Below, one piece after another: positions 43,595 through 52,441 of a stretch of DNA of 64,000 nt. Source of the DNA: Reichenbachiella sp. (lineage in GTDB: Bacteria; Bacteroidota; Bacteroidia; Cytophagales; Cyclobacteriaceae); assembly GCF_033344935.1 (NCBI RefSeq), contig NZ_JAWPMM010000001.1:3871501-3935500 (forward strand). Reading direction: 5' to 3'. The position numbers were made by a program, and so were the translations under genes. Below the pieces are notes generated by a model. That model had not been told where the DNA came from and searched no databases. It saw only the letters and a program-made list of their open reading frames with translations. The first letter of the stretch is position 1; every line of letters starts with the position of its first letter.

Positions 43595-43930
43595 ATGGAT
43601 AAGACATACTACGATCCTAAGGATCTAAAGAAATTTGGCAATATCACAGAACTGCAACCGGAACTAGGTAAGAAATTCTTCGACTACTACGGCGACGTAT
43701 TCAAAGAAGGTGCCTTGACGCAGAGAGAAAAGTCGCTGATCGCACTCGCTGTATCTCATGCCGTGCAATGTCCGTACTGCATAGATGCCTACACTTCAGA
43801 TTCGCTGGAAAAGGGTGCTGACGAAACCCAGATGATGGAGGCCATTCATGTGGCAGCGGCCATCAAAAGCGGTGCTTTGCTGGTGCATGGCGTGCAGATG
43901 ATGAATAAAATTGATGATTTGACGATGTGA
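43595..43930 (+). CDS. Arsenosugar biosynthesis-associated peroxidase-like protein (AhpD/CMD fold)
   Basis: The 111-residue protein is a carboxymuconolactone decarboxylase/AhpD-like protein with the redox motif C-P-Y-C-I-D-A in SHAVQCPYCIDAYTSDSLEKG and the start YYDPKDLKKFGNITELQPELG. This form is found next to arsenosugar radical-SAM genes, and two such partner genes (arsS and arsM) follow here. Its task in the pathway is not established; a thiol-redox or peroxidase role on arsenical intermediates is inference. The open frame starts at 43502, but ATG 43595 begins the conserved sequence. Confidence 0.88.
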   Translation: MDKTYYDPKDLKKFGNITELQPELGKKFFDYYGDVFKEGALTQREKSLIALAVSHAVQCPYCIDAYTSDSLEKGADETQMMEAIHVAAAIKSGALLVHGVQMMNKIDDLTM

Positions 43931-43957
43931 AATGAATTAAAAAGCCTCAAAAACGCT

Positions 43958-44041
43958 CCGTCATTGCGAACACGGTGAAGCAATCTTATCAATAATACCG
44001 TAATCGAGATTAAGATCACTTCGTTTCACTCGTGATGACGG
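43958..44041. repeat. Palindromic intergenic repeat C (84 bp)
   Basis: CCGTCATTGCGAA (from 43958) and CGTGATGACGG (to 44041) are inverted with small mismatches. AAGCAATCTTA (from 43979) pairs with the TAAGATCACTT segment near 44010-44021. It lies between the peroxidase-like gene and arsS and belongs to the 'GTCATTGCGA' class of small repeats. Confidence 0.7.
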
Positions 44042-44081
44042 TCAATATGTCTTTTGAGACTTTGAACAGTAAATTAAATTA

Positions 44082-45131
44082 ATGCTAAAAGAGCGAAAAA
44101 TATCACTACAGGGGCAAGACCATCAGCTGAGTCATACAGACAAGCAAATTGCTATTCTTGAAGATTTGGAACAGGTCAGTTTTTCTCACCGATTAGAAGA
44201 ATTAGGCAAATCGTCTTTTAAACCCACTAGCATTGACATATTCCAAGTGAACCTGGGAAAAATGTGCAACCAAGTTTGCAAACATTGCCATGTAGATGCT
44301 GGCCCAGATCGCAAAGAGATCATGACCCGCGAGACCATGCAGCTATGTCTTGATGCGCTGGACCAATCAGATATATCTACCATTGATTTGACTGGTGGTG
44401 CGCCCGAAATGAACCCCGACTTTCGCTGGTTTGTAGAGGAACTTTCGAGGCGCGGCAAGCACATCATCGTCCGCTGCAACCTCACCATCATTTTAGCCAG
44501 CAAAAAGTACAACGACCTGCCACTGTTCTTCAAAAAACACAAAGTTGAAGTTGTATCCTCATTGCCTCATTTCTCTGCTCGCCGTACAGACGCACAGCGA
44601 GGAGAAGGTGTCTTTGAAAAGTCTATCCAAGCATTAAAAATGCTAAATAATGTAGGGTATGGCTTGGCTGATTCAGATTTGAAATTGAATTTGGTATACA
44701 ATCCATCCGGTGCGTTCTTACCAGCCGATCAAGCCGGTTTAGAAGCAGAATTTAAACGAAAGCTGAAGGATGGTTATGATATCGCATTCAACGAATTGTA
44801 TGCGATTACCAATTTACCGATCTCAAGATTTTTGGATTATCTAGTGGCTTCAGAGAACTACGAAGACTACATGCAGAAGCTGATTGATGCCTTCAATCCT
44901 GCAGCCGTAGATGGCGTGATGTGTAGAAATACGATATCCATTGGCTGGGATGGTTATTTGTTTGATTGCGACTTCAACCAGATGCTGGATCTCAAATTAA
45001 ATCACGGCGCTCCGAACCACATCAGAGATTTTAATGTTGACTTGCTAACTAAAAGAGAAATTATCTTGAACAATCATTGCTATGGCTGTACCGCTGGCGC
45101 AGGGTCTAGTTGTGGGGGAGTTACCACGTAG
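44082..45131 (+). CDS. arsS: Arsenosugar biosynthesis radical SAM protein ArsS
   Basis: ArsS joins a 5'-deoxyadenosyl group to dimethylarsenite, the step that makes the arsenosugar precursor (established knowledge). The 349-residue protein has the radical-SAM cluster motif C-N-Q-V-C-K-H-C, the SAM-binding TIDLTGGAPEMNPDF, the family block VEVVSSLPHFSARRTDAQRG and a C-terminal cysteine-rich tail CYGCTAGAGSSCGG. It starts 151 bases after the peroxidase-like gene, with repeat element C between them. The stop codon lies in a small TACCAC/GTGGTA hairpin. Confidence 0.92.
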   Translation: MLKERKISLQGQDHQLSHTDKQIAILEDLEQVSFSHRLEELGKSSFKPTSIDIFQVNLGKMCNQVCKHCHVDAGPDRKEIMTRETMQLCLDALDQSDISTIDLTGGAPEMNPDFRWFVEELSRRGKHIIVRCNLTIILASKKYNDLPLFFKKHKVEVVSSLPHFSARRTDAQRGEGVFEKSIQALKMLNNVGYGLADSDLKLNLVYNPSGAFLPADQAGLEAEFKRKLKDGYDIAFNELYAITNLPISRFLDYLVASENYEDYMQKLIDAFNPAAVDGVMCRNTISIGWDGYLFDCDFNQMLDLKLNHGAPNHIRDFNVDLLTKREIILNNHCYGCTAGAGSSCGGVTT

Positions 45132-45157
45132 TGGTATTGCAGGTACATAATCAATTT

Positions 45158-45238
45158 GAAAATTTCACTGTTTGAACGAAGTGAGTTTTGAAATTTTCTA
45201 GCGTTTTTGCTTACTTTTTTGGCAATGCAAAAAGTAAG
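45158..45238. repeat. Two adjacent hairpins between arsS and arsM
   Basis: GAAAATTTCA (45158-45167) pairs perfectly with TGAAATTTTC (45189-45198), and CTTACTTTTT (45210-45219) pairs perfectly with AAAAAGTAAG (45229-45238). Together they form a two-hairpin intergenic element, another repeat of the class seen around this cluster. They lie 93 bases before the arsM start and could affect the level of arsM mRNA. Confidence 0.65.
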
Positions 45239-45330
45239 AGCCTGTCCGGCTTGAGGAGAAACATTTAAACACGTGAAAAGTATGGCTTTGACAACTATTT
45301 TATTATTCACTTTTATTTAATCATTATCCA

Positions 45331-46299
45331 TTGAGTTATTTAGAAACCACCAAAGACGTATATAAAGCCGCAGCACTTACTCCAGACATAGGCCTTTGCT
45401 GCACCACCTCTCCTATCTGGCAACTACCAGGACTCAGCATGCCGAAGATCATGCAAAAGATGAACTATGGCTGTGGCACGACGGTCCACCCGAGGGACTT
45501 GGTCAACCATCCAAACATCTTGTATGTAGGTGTTGGTGGTGGTATGGAGTTATTACAATTTTCCTACTTCAGCAGAAAAAAAGGTGGTGTCCTAGGCGTG
45601 GACGTCGTAGATGAGATGCTGGAAGCCTCCAAACAAAACTTCAAGCAAGCCGAAGCGGAAAATGATTGGTTTAGCAGCGATTTTGTAGAGTTGAAAAAAG
45701 GAGACGCCTTGGATTTGCCAGTAGCGGATGAATCGATTGATGTAGCTGCACAAAACTGTTTGTTTAACATCTTCAAAGCCGACGAACTCAAAAAGGCACT
45801 TCAAGAAATGTATCGGGTTTTGAAGCCGCATGGTCGATTGGTGATGTCTGATCCAATCTGCGACCAATACATGCCAGAGCATTTAAAAGAAGATGAAAAA
45901 CTCAGGGCACTTTGCCTGAGTGGCTCCATCCCCATGAAAGATTACATAAAAATGCTGACTGATGTAGGATTTGGTACAGTAGAAATCCGAGCCAAAAGAC
46001 CCTATAGAATCCTGTCTCCTAACCACTACGACATTGATGAAAACATCATTATAGAAAGTCTCGAAGTTTGCGCCATCAAAGACCCCATGCCAGATGATGG
46101 CCCTTGTGTTTTTACTGGCAAGGCAGCCATTTACTATGGAAAAGAAGAATACTTGGATGATAAAAAAGGACACGTTTTGATACAAAATCAACCGCTAGCT
46201 GTGTGTGATAAGACGGCTGGAGCCTTAGCGAGTTTGGAAAGAGACGATATTCACATTACCGAATCCACCTATTTCTACGACGGTGGAGGTTGCTGTTAG
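45331..46299 (+). CDS. arsM: Arsenite methyltransferase ArsM
   Basis: ArsM methylates As(III) using SAM; in this context it supplies dimethylarsenite to ArsS. The 322-residue protein has the As-binding cysteines in TPDIGLCCTTSP, MNYGCGTTV, a SAM-binding motif LYVGVGGGMELLQF, VAAQNCLFNIF and the terminal cysteines in GGGCC. Translation starts at TTG 45331: the first residues (SYLETTKDVYKAA) are conserved and no in-frame ATG precedes them. It is separated from arsS by about 200 bases with hairpins, so it may be transcribed separately. Confidence 0.92.
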   Translation: MSYLETTKDVYKAAALTPDIGLCCTTSPIWQLPGLSMPKIMQKMNYGCGTTVHPRDLVNHPNILYVGVGGGMELLQFSYFSRKKGGVLGVDVVDEMLEASKQNFKQAEAENDWFSSDFVELKKGDALDLPVADESIDVAAQNCLFNIFKADELKKALQEMYRVLKPHGRLVMSDPICDQYMPEHLKEDEKLRALCLSGSIPMKDYIKMLTDVGFGTVEIRAKRPYRILSPNHYDIDENIIIESLEVCAIKDPMPDDGPCVFTGKAAIYYGKEEYLDDKKGHVLIQNQPLAVCDKTAGALASLERDDIHITESTYFYDGGGCC

Positions 46300-46364
46300 C
46301 GTTGTTTATCATCAGTAGATGCCTTTTTGTTCTTAGGACTAGTCGCCCAACACACATCTTTTGT

Positions 46365-46372
46365 TAAATTTG
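46365..46372 (+). promoter_or_regulatory. Candidate -7 element of gatC
   Basis: TAAATTTG is an exact TAnnTTTG, 19 bases before the gatC ATG. No TTG at the right -33 distance was seen. Confidence 0.5.
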
Positions 46373-46391
46373 GGGCTTAGTGTAAATTCAA

Positions 46392-46679
46392 ATGGCAATA
46401 GATAAAAAAACTGTTCAAAAATTGGCTCACCTTTCCAGGCTCGAGCTTACCGAAAAAGAACAAGAGAAGATGGGTGAAGACCTGGGTGATATCCTCGATT
46501 GGGTGGAGAAACTAGAAGAAGTGGACACATCGAATGTTGAACCACTAGGCAACGTCAATGAAGAACCTATTCAATTGAGAGAAGACAAGGCCAATAACTA
46601 TTTCTCTGGAGATGAGGCATTGAAAAACGCCCCTGAGAGTGATCAAGGCCATTTCATTGTACCTAAGGTACTCAAGTAA
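46392..46679 (+). CDS. gatC: Asp-tRNA(Asn)/Glu-tRNA(Gln) amidotransferase subunit C
   Basis: GatC is the small scaffold of the GatCAB enzyme that amidates misacylated tRNAs. The 95-residue protein has the usual VQKLAHLSRLELTEKEQEKM start, the helix DILDWVEKLEEVDTSNVEP and the end NAPESDQGHFIVPKVLK. gatA and gatB are not adjacent, which is frequent in Bacteroidota. It is followed three bases later by a large membrane-TPR gene. Confidence 0.96.
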   Translation: MAIDKKTVQKLAHLSRLELTEKEQEKMGEDLGDILDWVEKLEEVDTSNVEPLGNVNEEPIQLREDKANNYFSGDEALKNAPESDQGHFIVPKVLK

Positions 46680-46682
46680 TCT

Positions 46683-49370
46683 ATGAACAAATTTGCTTTC
46701 TGGAATGAATGGGATTCCTCATTCAAACTCATTTTTAAAATACTGTTATCTGTATTTCTGATTTTTATCATCAGCTTTTTGGCGATAGAATGGGGAGGCT
46801 TAAGTCCATTTTATTATTGGAAGTTGACAGGTTATATAGAAAACTTATCCTTTCCTGTTTTTTCCAATCATTCTGAGTTTATAGAAAGCACAATCAACAC
46901 TGACTTGCCCTTGATCTTCCAAAAAGTGTTTGGCGGATCAAAAATACTACCCTCAGCTTACACTTACGTCTATCTCGGTCTTCTTTACATCTGTTTGATA
47001 GGCTGTTTAACTATCTCCACTTACCTTGAAAAGTTCTGGTATTACATCGGTGTGGGACTTTGGATATTGCTAGTAGTACTCAGTGGTATAGGCAACGTCG
47101 GCTTCTTTGACATTTACAATCAGACAGCGATCATTATAGTATTGCTACTGTTCGTTCCGGCCTCCTATTATTTCAATGCGATCAATGAAAACATTGGAAT
47201 GGGATTGAGGTTTTTGACATTCACGGGATTAATGGCTTTGGTGTTTTGTTTGATACATTTTAGCAGTACTTATGAAACTCCTTTACTATTTCTTGCACGG
47301 TTTTCCTATTTGCCTGCGATATTGATTTGTGTGGCTTTTATCCTAATCATTGGGCACGAAATTATATTCGCCATACTCTCTCTGACTACACCGTATGCAA
47401 AATCTGCCTCCAACAACACCACTCATTTCCTCATTTTAAGCACGGCTTATTTACTCAATCTTATTGTGCTCTATTTATACAGAGTACATTATTTGGATTG
47501 GGACATATACTACCTCAATGAGTTTGTGTTGATCGCTTGCTCTTCGGTATTAGGGATTTGGGGTATCAAGTCACGAGAAAACCTATATGCTCGATTTTTA
47601 CCGCATTATCCATACACGGCATTTCTATACCTTGGATTAGGGCTTGTGACGTTCATCACGATGGCCTATCAATCTTTTCATGGCAATGACGCTTTTATAG
47701 AATCCATGCGAAACATTATTCTATATAGCCACATTGGATTTGGACTGATGTTTTTCCTGTACATCATTTTCAATTTCATTACCCAGTTGCAACAAAATCT
47801 GCCCGTTCACCAGTTTGCCTATGTGGAGGATAATTTCCCCTATATCTCATCGAGAATTGCGGGCCTAATTGTTGTGGCTGCGCTTTTCTTCCGCTCGCAC
47901 TTTTCCAGTTTGTATCTGGGAATGGCAGGGTATTACAATGGTCTGGGCGACTTGAATTTGTCGTTAGAAAATGAGTCTGTTGCCAAATACTATTATCAAG
48001 AAAGTGTATCTAAAAACACCTACAACCATCATGGTAATTACCAGCTTGCTCAACAAGAAAACGAACCACTCAAACGATTGAGTTATCTCAAAAATTCAAT
48101 AAAAAGCAATCCTACCAGCTTTGCCTATGCATCGCTTGGCAAAGAGTTTGAAAACAGCAGTCGATTTTTTGATGCACTGTTCACCTATCAAGATGGATTA
48201 AAAGAATTTCCCAATAACTGGGCATTACAAAATAATCTTGCGCTGCTGTACAACAAAACCAATGTCATAGACTCAGCCCTTTATTATTTGGAAAACAGTA
48301 CACCTGGATCATGGAAACAAGCTGTCATTGATGCTAATCAGAAAGCCGTGGCCAGCATGCATGGATGGGAAGTCAAAACTGACAATAACCAAAACTTAGA
48401 AAGGTTTGATTTGCAGAGTAATACATTGGCGCATCAATTGATTAGCCATGACACAACGAACCTCTACTTCATTACCCAACCGCCTTCGATAGCGCTTAAT
48501 TTATTTACATACAGCTACTTGAAAAATCTTGGGCTTTATTGTTATCAAAATAAGCTCCCGGAATTTTTGCAACTCATAGACCCATTTCTGGATGCCCCTG
48601 ACAATGCCGCATTCAGAAAGGAATTGACTATTGTTAAAGCGCTGAACCTTTACCAGAATGGTCAAATAGCCCAAGCGATTGAAATTATATATCAACTCAA
48701 GGAGGTTTATGAGGACGAGTCCGGAAAATGGAATGCACTTCTGGGTAAATGGTGCTTAGAACTGGATGCACCGCTATTGGCTTCAAAATATTTGGAAGCC
48801 GCCCGTGAATCCTACTACCCTAACGTTTCAGCAGATTTGGCGCATGCCTATCAAAAGCTAGAAAACCCGTCTTTGGCACTATTCCTTTTAAGTAAAGAAA
48901 GCATCGCCAACGATTCCATAAATTCAGTGCAAGCTTCTCAATGGAGCAGTCTTTTTGAGGCGATGCAACAAAATAGCGTCCAATGGAGAAGCTATTCATT
49001 CGATAAGGAGCAACGAATGCTGGCTCAAGCAGAAGCCGCAGGAGCCGACCAAAGATTGTTATTTGAACACCTTGGACTCGACAACCCATTCTTTGAAGAA
49101 GGCGTGCTAGCTGCGGCTAAATACTTTAAGGAAACAGATGAAGAAATGGCTTATCAGATCTTGAGAGAAGCTATTACTGTCAATAAGTATTCGGAAGTAT
49201 TGATAAAGACATATATCGATCATTGTTTGGCCACCGGACTGATTGATTTCGCTGAAGACACCTTAATCAAACTAATTGATATTTTGCCTGAAGAAGATTT
49301 CCAGGTTTATGAACTTGCCTTCGAAGCCAAAAAAGAAAAAGCCCAAACCCAATTAGACCACGATTGGTAA
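46683..49370 (+). CDS. Large membrane protein with C-terminal TPR domain
   Basis: The 895-residue protein has about 11-12 hydrophobic helices in residues 15-425 (for example ILLSVFLIFIISFLAIEWGG, YIGVGLWILLVVLSGIGNVGFF and MFFLYIIFNFITQL) and then about 430-890 of tetratricopeptide-like helices (KSNPTSFAYASLGKEFENSSRFFDALFTY). The layout matches DUF6057-like proteins known from Bacteroidota. No catalytic motif was found. It lies three bases after gatC and 19 bases before hutI, so the three genes are probably co-transcribed. The function is unknown; an envelope or polymer-related role is conceivable. Confidence 0.82.
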   Translation: MNKFAFWNEWDSSFKLIFKILLSVFLIFIISFLAIEWGGLSPFYYWKLTGYIENLSFPVFSNHSEFIESTINTDLPLIFQKVFGGSKILPSAYTYVYLGLLYICLIGCLTISTYLEKFWYYIGVGLWILLVVLSGIGNVGFFDIYNQTAIIIVLLLFVPASYYFNAINENIGMGLRFLTFTGLMALVFCLIHFSSTYETPLLFLARFSYLPAILICVAFILIIGHEIIFAILSLTTPYAKSASNNTTHFLILSTAYLLNLIVLYLYRVHYLDWDIYYLNEFVLIACSSVLGIWGIKSRENLYARFLPHYPYTAFLYLGLGLVTFITMAYQSFHGNDAFIESMRNIILYSHIGFGLMFFLYIIFNFITQLQQNLPVHQFAYVEDNFPYISSRIAGLIVVAALFFRSHFSSLYLGMAGYYNGLGDLNLSLENESVAKYYYQESVSKNTYNHHGNYQLAQQENEPLKRLSYLKNSIKSNPTSFAYASLGKEFENSSRFFDALFTYQDGLKEFPNNWALQNNLALLYNKTNVIDSALYYLENSTPGSWKQAVIDANQKAVASMHGWEVKTDNNQNLERFDLQSNTLAHQLISHDTTNLYFITQPPSIALNLFTYSYLKNLGLYCYQNKLPEFLQLIDPFLDAPDNAAFRKELTIVKALNLYQNGQIAQAIEIIYQLKEVYEDESGKWNALLGKWCLELDAPLLASKYLEAARESYYPNVSADLAHAYQKLENPSLALFLLSKESIANDSINSVQASQWSSLFEAMQQNSVQWRSYSFDKEQRMLAQAEAAGADQRLLFEHLGLDNPFFEEGVLAAAKYFKETDEEMAYQILREAITVNKYSEVLIKTYIDHCLATGLIDFAEDTLIKLIDILPEEDFQVYELAFEAKKEKAQTQLDHDW

Positions 49371-49389
49371 CAACCAAAACAACATACCC

Positions 49390-50622
49390 ATGAAACGACC
49401 CCAAAAACGACTCATCGGCCCTTTCAAAGAAATCATCACTATGACAGAAGCTTCTCAGAAAGGAGCACTCGCTGAAGACGCCCTTGGATTGATAAAAAAA
49501 GGTGGGGTTTTAATAGAAAATGGTCAAATACTCGAAGTTGGAGACTACAAAAGTCTTAAAAATAAAGCTGACCAAACTGAATTAATCAAAGGTGACCACA
49601 TTTTAATGGCTGGATTGATTGATAGTCATACCCATATTTGTTTTGGCGGTTCCAGAGCGGGCGACTACGCTCAGCGCGTAGCAGGCAAAACCTATCAGGA
49701 GATTCTAAAAAATGGAGGAGGCATTCATGATTCAGTAAATAAGACCAGAGCCGCTTCCGAATCAGAGTTGACTGACCTAGTCAAAATGAGAGCTAAAAGG
49801 CATTTAGAAGAAGGGGTAACTACTATTGAAGTAAAAAGTGGCTATGGACTCTCCGTAGACGAAGAACTAAAAATGCTGCAAGCGATTCAGTCGGCTAATA
49901 CACTGGTTCCAGCAGATCTGATCTCTACTTGTCTGGCGGCTCATGTTTGCCCTAAAGAATTCGACAACCACGAAGCTTATCTGAATCACATAGTTGAAAA
50001 CCTCTTCCCAATACTGAAAGAAAAAGACCTGACCAATCGAATTGATATCTTCACTGAAGATGGTGCTTTCGACACTAATCTATCTGCCAAGTATTTAACG
50101 CAAGCCAAAGAAGCGGGTTTTGAAATCACCGTCCATGCAGATCAGTTTACTTCTGGTGGTACGCAAGTAGCTGTAAAAGCTGGCGCAGTCAGTGCTGACC
50201 ACCTAGAAGCCACCTCAGATGAGGATGTAAAACTATTGGCCAATTCAGAAACAGTGGCCACCGTATTGCCCGGTGCGTCCCTTGGACTAGGCATGCACTA
50301 CTCCCCGGCACGCAAGCTGTTGGATGCCGGTTGTTGTTTGGCGATTGCCACCGACTGGAACCCAGGATCAGCTCCGATGGGCGATTTATTAATCCAAACG
50401 GCATTGATGGGAGCCGCCGAGAAACTATCGATTCCAGAGTGCATAGCTGGCATCACTTTTAGAGCTGCCAAGGCATTGAACCTATCAGATAGAGGAAGAA
50501 TTAAAACCGGTCAAATCGCTGACTTGATATCATTTCCTGTCAACGACCACAGAGAGATATTCTACCAACAAGGTAAGATTAAGCCAGATGGCGTTTGGAA
50601 AAATGGCACTAGAGTAGTGTGA
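49390..50622 (+). CDS. hutI: Imidazolonepropionase
   Basis: HutI hydrolyses 4-imidazolone-5-propionate to formiminoglutamate, the third step of histidine breakdown. The 410-residue amidohydrolase has the metal motif LIDSHTHICFGGSRAGDYA, VTTIEVKSGYGLSVDEELKML, AAHVCPKEF, ITVHADQFTSGG and ATDWNPGSAPMG. The usual partners (hutH, hutU, hutG or ftcD) are not in this window. It is the third gene after gatC and the membrane-TPR gene, so its regulation may not be that of a typical hut operon. Confidence 0.95.
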   Translation: MKRPQKRLIGPFKEIITMTEASQKGALAEDALGLIKKGGVLIENGQILEVGDYKSLKNKADQTELIKGDHILMAGLIDSHTHICFGGSRAGDYAQRVAGKTYQEILKNGGGIHDSVNKTRAASESELTDLVKMRAKRHLEEGVTTIEVKSGYGLSVDEELKMLQAIQSANTLVPADLISTCLAAHVCPKEFDNHEAYLNHIVENLFPILKEKDLTNRIDIFTEDGAFDTNLSAKYLTQAKEAGFEITVHADQFTSGGTQVAVKAGAVSADHLEATSDEDVKLLANSETVATVLPGASLGLGMHYSPARKLLDAGCCLAIATDWNPGSAPMGDLLIQTALMGAAEKLSIPECIAGITFRAAKALNLSDRGRIKTGQIADLISFPVNDHREIFYQQGKIKPDGVWKNGTRVV

Positions 50623-50623
50623 T

Positions 50624-51211
50624 CTACTTATACAGCTTTTCTCCTGCTTCAATAGCCACTTTTAAATAATTTTCTACTGGCGGCAAAGGGCAAGAATACT
50701 TCGCATTGTATTCACAATATGGATTGTAAGCCAAATTGAAATCTAAAGTGATCTTATCTGCCTGATCTGAGAAGTTGAGGTTGATGTATCGACCGCCGCC
50801 ATAGGTGGTGTCGTCATTAGTCAAATCAGCAAAACCTAAAAATAGGCCATCATTATCTTCACCTTTCAGCACCAACAATCGCAGAGGTTCCTGATCCAGC
50901 TCAAAATTTAAAAAAGCGTGCTTATTATATATCCTTGGTACACCATCAGAAGTTCCTAAAGTCAACTGACCGCCTTTTTCTATTCTTTCAATTTCAGCAA
51001 TGACTTTAAATGAAACGTTGGGGGGATAATAATTCAACCGAATTGTAGAGTCCGCTCCTGCAAAAGGAGAATCCTCTGACTCATTCATAAACTCATGCGT
51101 TTCATTACGATCGTTGGTGATAAACTCCTCATAGGATAAAGATTTTTGTTTTGGCTCACATGCCACCAAAACCAGCATACATACTGCCAAAAAATAGGTT
51201 TTGTTTCTCAT
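50624..51211 (-). CDS. DUF1684 lipoprotein
   Basis: The 195-residue lipoprotein has a lipobox ending LVLVAC and the DUF1684 core: SPFAGADSTIRLNYYPPNVSF, RIYNKHAFLNFEL, GGRYINLNFSD and the characteristic FNLAYNPYCEYNAKYSCPLPPVENYL. The family is widespread in Bacteroidota; its role is not known. Start ATG at 51211 overlaps the radC stop by one base; a GTG at 51214 is also possible. The link to radC is by operon only. Confidence 0.87.
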   Translation of the reverse strand: MRNKTYFLAVCMLVLVACEPKQKSLSYEEFITNDRNETHEFMNESEDSPFAGADSTIRLNYYPPNVSFKVIAEIERIEKGGQLTLGTSDGVPRIYNKHAFLNFELDQEPLRLLVLKGEDNDGLFLGFADLTNDDTTYGGGRYINLNFSDQADKITLDFNLAYNPYCEYNAKYSCPLPPVENYLKVAIEAGEKLYK

Positions 51212-51906
51212 CACATCATAGATTCATCCGTGAAGCTAAAATAGCCGTCATCAGTGAAAATAATATGATCAAGAACAGGAATATCTAATGTTTGACCGGC
51301 AGCTTTAATTTTTTTCGTCAACTGGACATCCTGATTACTGGGTTGCAAGTTTCCTGATGGGTGATTATGAGCTAAGATCACACCTGAGGCCAGTACTTCC
51401 AGGGCCTTTTTAAATACAAGCTTGGCATCCACAACAGTTCCTGACACACCACCGGCGCTAATCATTTCAGGTTTAATAATTTGATTAGCCCTATTTAGAT
51501 AGAGCACCCAAAACTGCTCATGATCTAAGTCCATCAAATGAGGTTTGAGGTAATGATAAGCATCAGAAGACGAACTTACTTTGGGCTTTTTGACCACCTC
51601 AGTTTCTTTCCTCCTCCGCCCCAATTCCAGGGCACTGATGATCGCAATCGCTTTGGCTTCGCCAATGCCATTAAATTTCTTCAAGTCAGCTAAAGAAAGC
51701 TTAGCCAATTCATTCAAATCATTACCTGTGGCTGCTAATATGGTTTTGGCCAGGTCGACTGCTGAGATTTTCGGAGTACCTGAACCTATCAATATGGCAA
51801 TCAATTCAGCTTCTGAAAGCGATGCTTTGCCTTTTATAATTAATTTTTCTCTAGGCCTGTCTTCTTCCGCCCATTGTTTGATGGACAGACTTTCTGAACT
51901 ATACAT
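51211..51906 (-). CDS. radC: RadC family protein (MPN/JAB domain)
   Basis: This 231-residue RadC-type protein starts SIKQWAEEDRPREKLI, has a helix-hairpin-helix region (LADLKKFNGIGEAKAIAIISALELGRR) and a JAB/MPN-type domain with the metal motif HNHPSGNLQPSNQD. It was named as a DNA repair protein, but its activity in repair is disputed. It overlaps the DUF1684 lipoprotein gene by one base. The region between this gene and rpsT has the rpsT terminator. Confidence 0.94.
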   Translation of the reverse strand: MYSSESLSIKQWAEEDRPREKLIIKGKASLSEAELIAILIGSGTPKISAVDLAKTILAATGNDLNELAKLSLADLKKFNGIGEAKAIAIISALELGRRRKETEVVKKPKVSSSSDAYHYLKPHLMDLDHEQFWVLYLNRANQIIKPEMISAGGVSGTVVDAKLVFKKALEVLASGVILAHNHPSGNLQPSNQDVQLTKKIKAAGQTLDIPVLDHIIFTDDGYFSFTDESMM

Positions 51907-51968
51907 AGAGATTCTGTTTGTGCTAAATCGAAAGTAAGTAAAAGCAACTGAAACGAGAAGGGCTTAAA

Positions 51969-51996
51969 CAAAAAAAGCTCCCTTGAAAAAGGGAGC
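51969..51996 (-). terminator. Intrinsic terminator of rpsT
   Basis: GCTCCCTT (51977-51984) pairs perfectly with AAGGGAGC (51989-51996) around a GAAA loop. On the minus strand it is followed by a TTTTTTGT run (A-rich on the plus strand at 51969-51976). It lies 28 bases past the rpsT stop codon. Confidence 0.85.
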
Positions 51997-52024
51997 GATC
52001 TATATCTTAATAAGAGACTCTGGC

Positions 52025-52276
52025 TTATAGAGAAGCTACTAACTTAGTCAGTTTTGACTTTTGGTTAGCTGCTTTGTTCTTGTGGATGATGTTGTTTTTA
52101 GCCAACTTATCGATCATCCCAACTACTTTTTTCAATAGTTCTTCAGCCTCAGCCTTGTTCGTAGAATCCTTCAATCTCTTGATGAAAGTTCTAGTTGTTT
52201 TGTGCTGATACCTGTTTCTTAGCCTTTTAGCCTCGTTTGATCTGATTCTCTTTAAAGCCGATTTATGATTCGCCAT
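52025..52276 (-). CDS. rpsT: 30S ribosomal protein S20
   Basis: S20 binds 16S rRNA early in assembly of the small subunit. The 83-residue basic three-helix protein begins MANHKSALKRIRSNEAKRLR and ends NKAANQKSKLTKLVASL, both typical. It is flanked by its own promoter and terminator. Confidence 0.97.
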   Translation of the reverse strand: MANHKSALKRIRSNEAKRLRNRYQHKTTRTFIKRLKDSTNKAEAEELLKKVVGMIDKLAKNNIIHKNKAANQKSKLTKLVASL

Positions 52277-52309
52277 TCTCTAAAATGTTATATTCTTTTT
52301 TTCGGACTG

Positions 52310-52339
52310 CAAATTTAGAGCTATTATGTATAAATACAA
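52310..52339 (-). promoter_or_regulatory. Promoter of rpsT
   Basis: On the minus strand TTG (52339-52337) is followed after 19 bases by TAAATTTG (52317-52310), an exact TAnnTTTG. It is 34 bases before the rpsT ATG. Box match and spacing are both right. Confidence 0.7.
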
Positions 52340-52441
52340 ATACAATCTATTAAATAAATTAAGAAAGCTTTTGAATGGCATATAAGCCAGTTTTACTGTA
52401 AATATGCTGCTAAATTGTTAATCATATCTGTACAAGAACCA

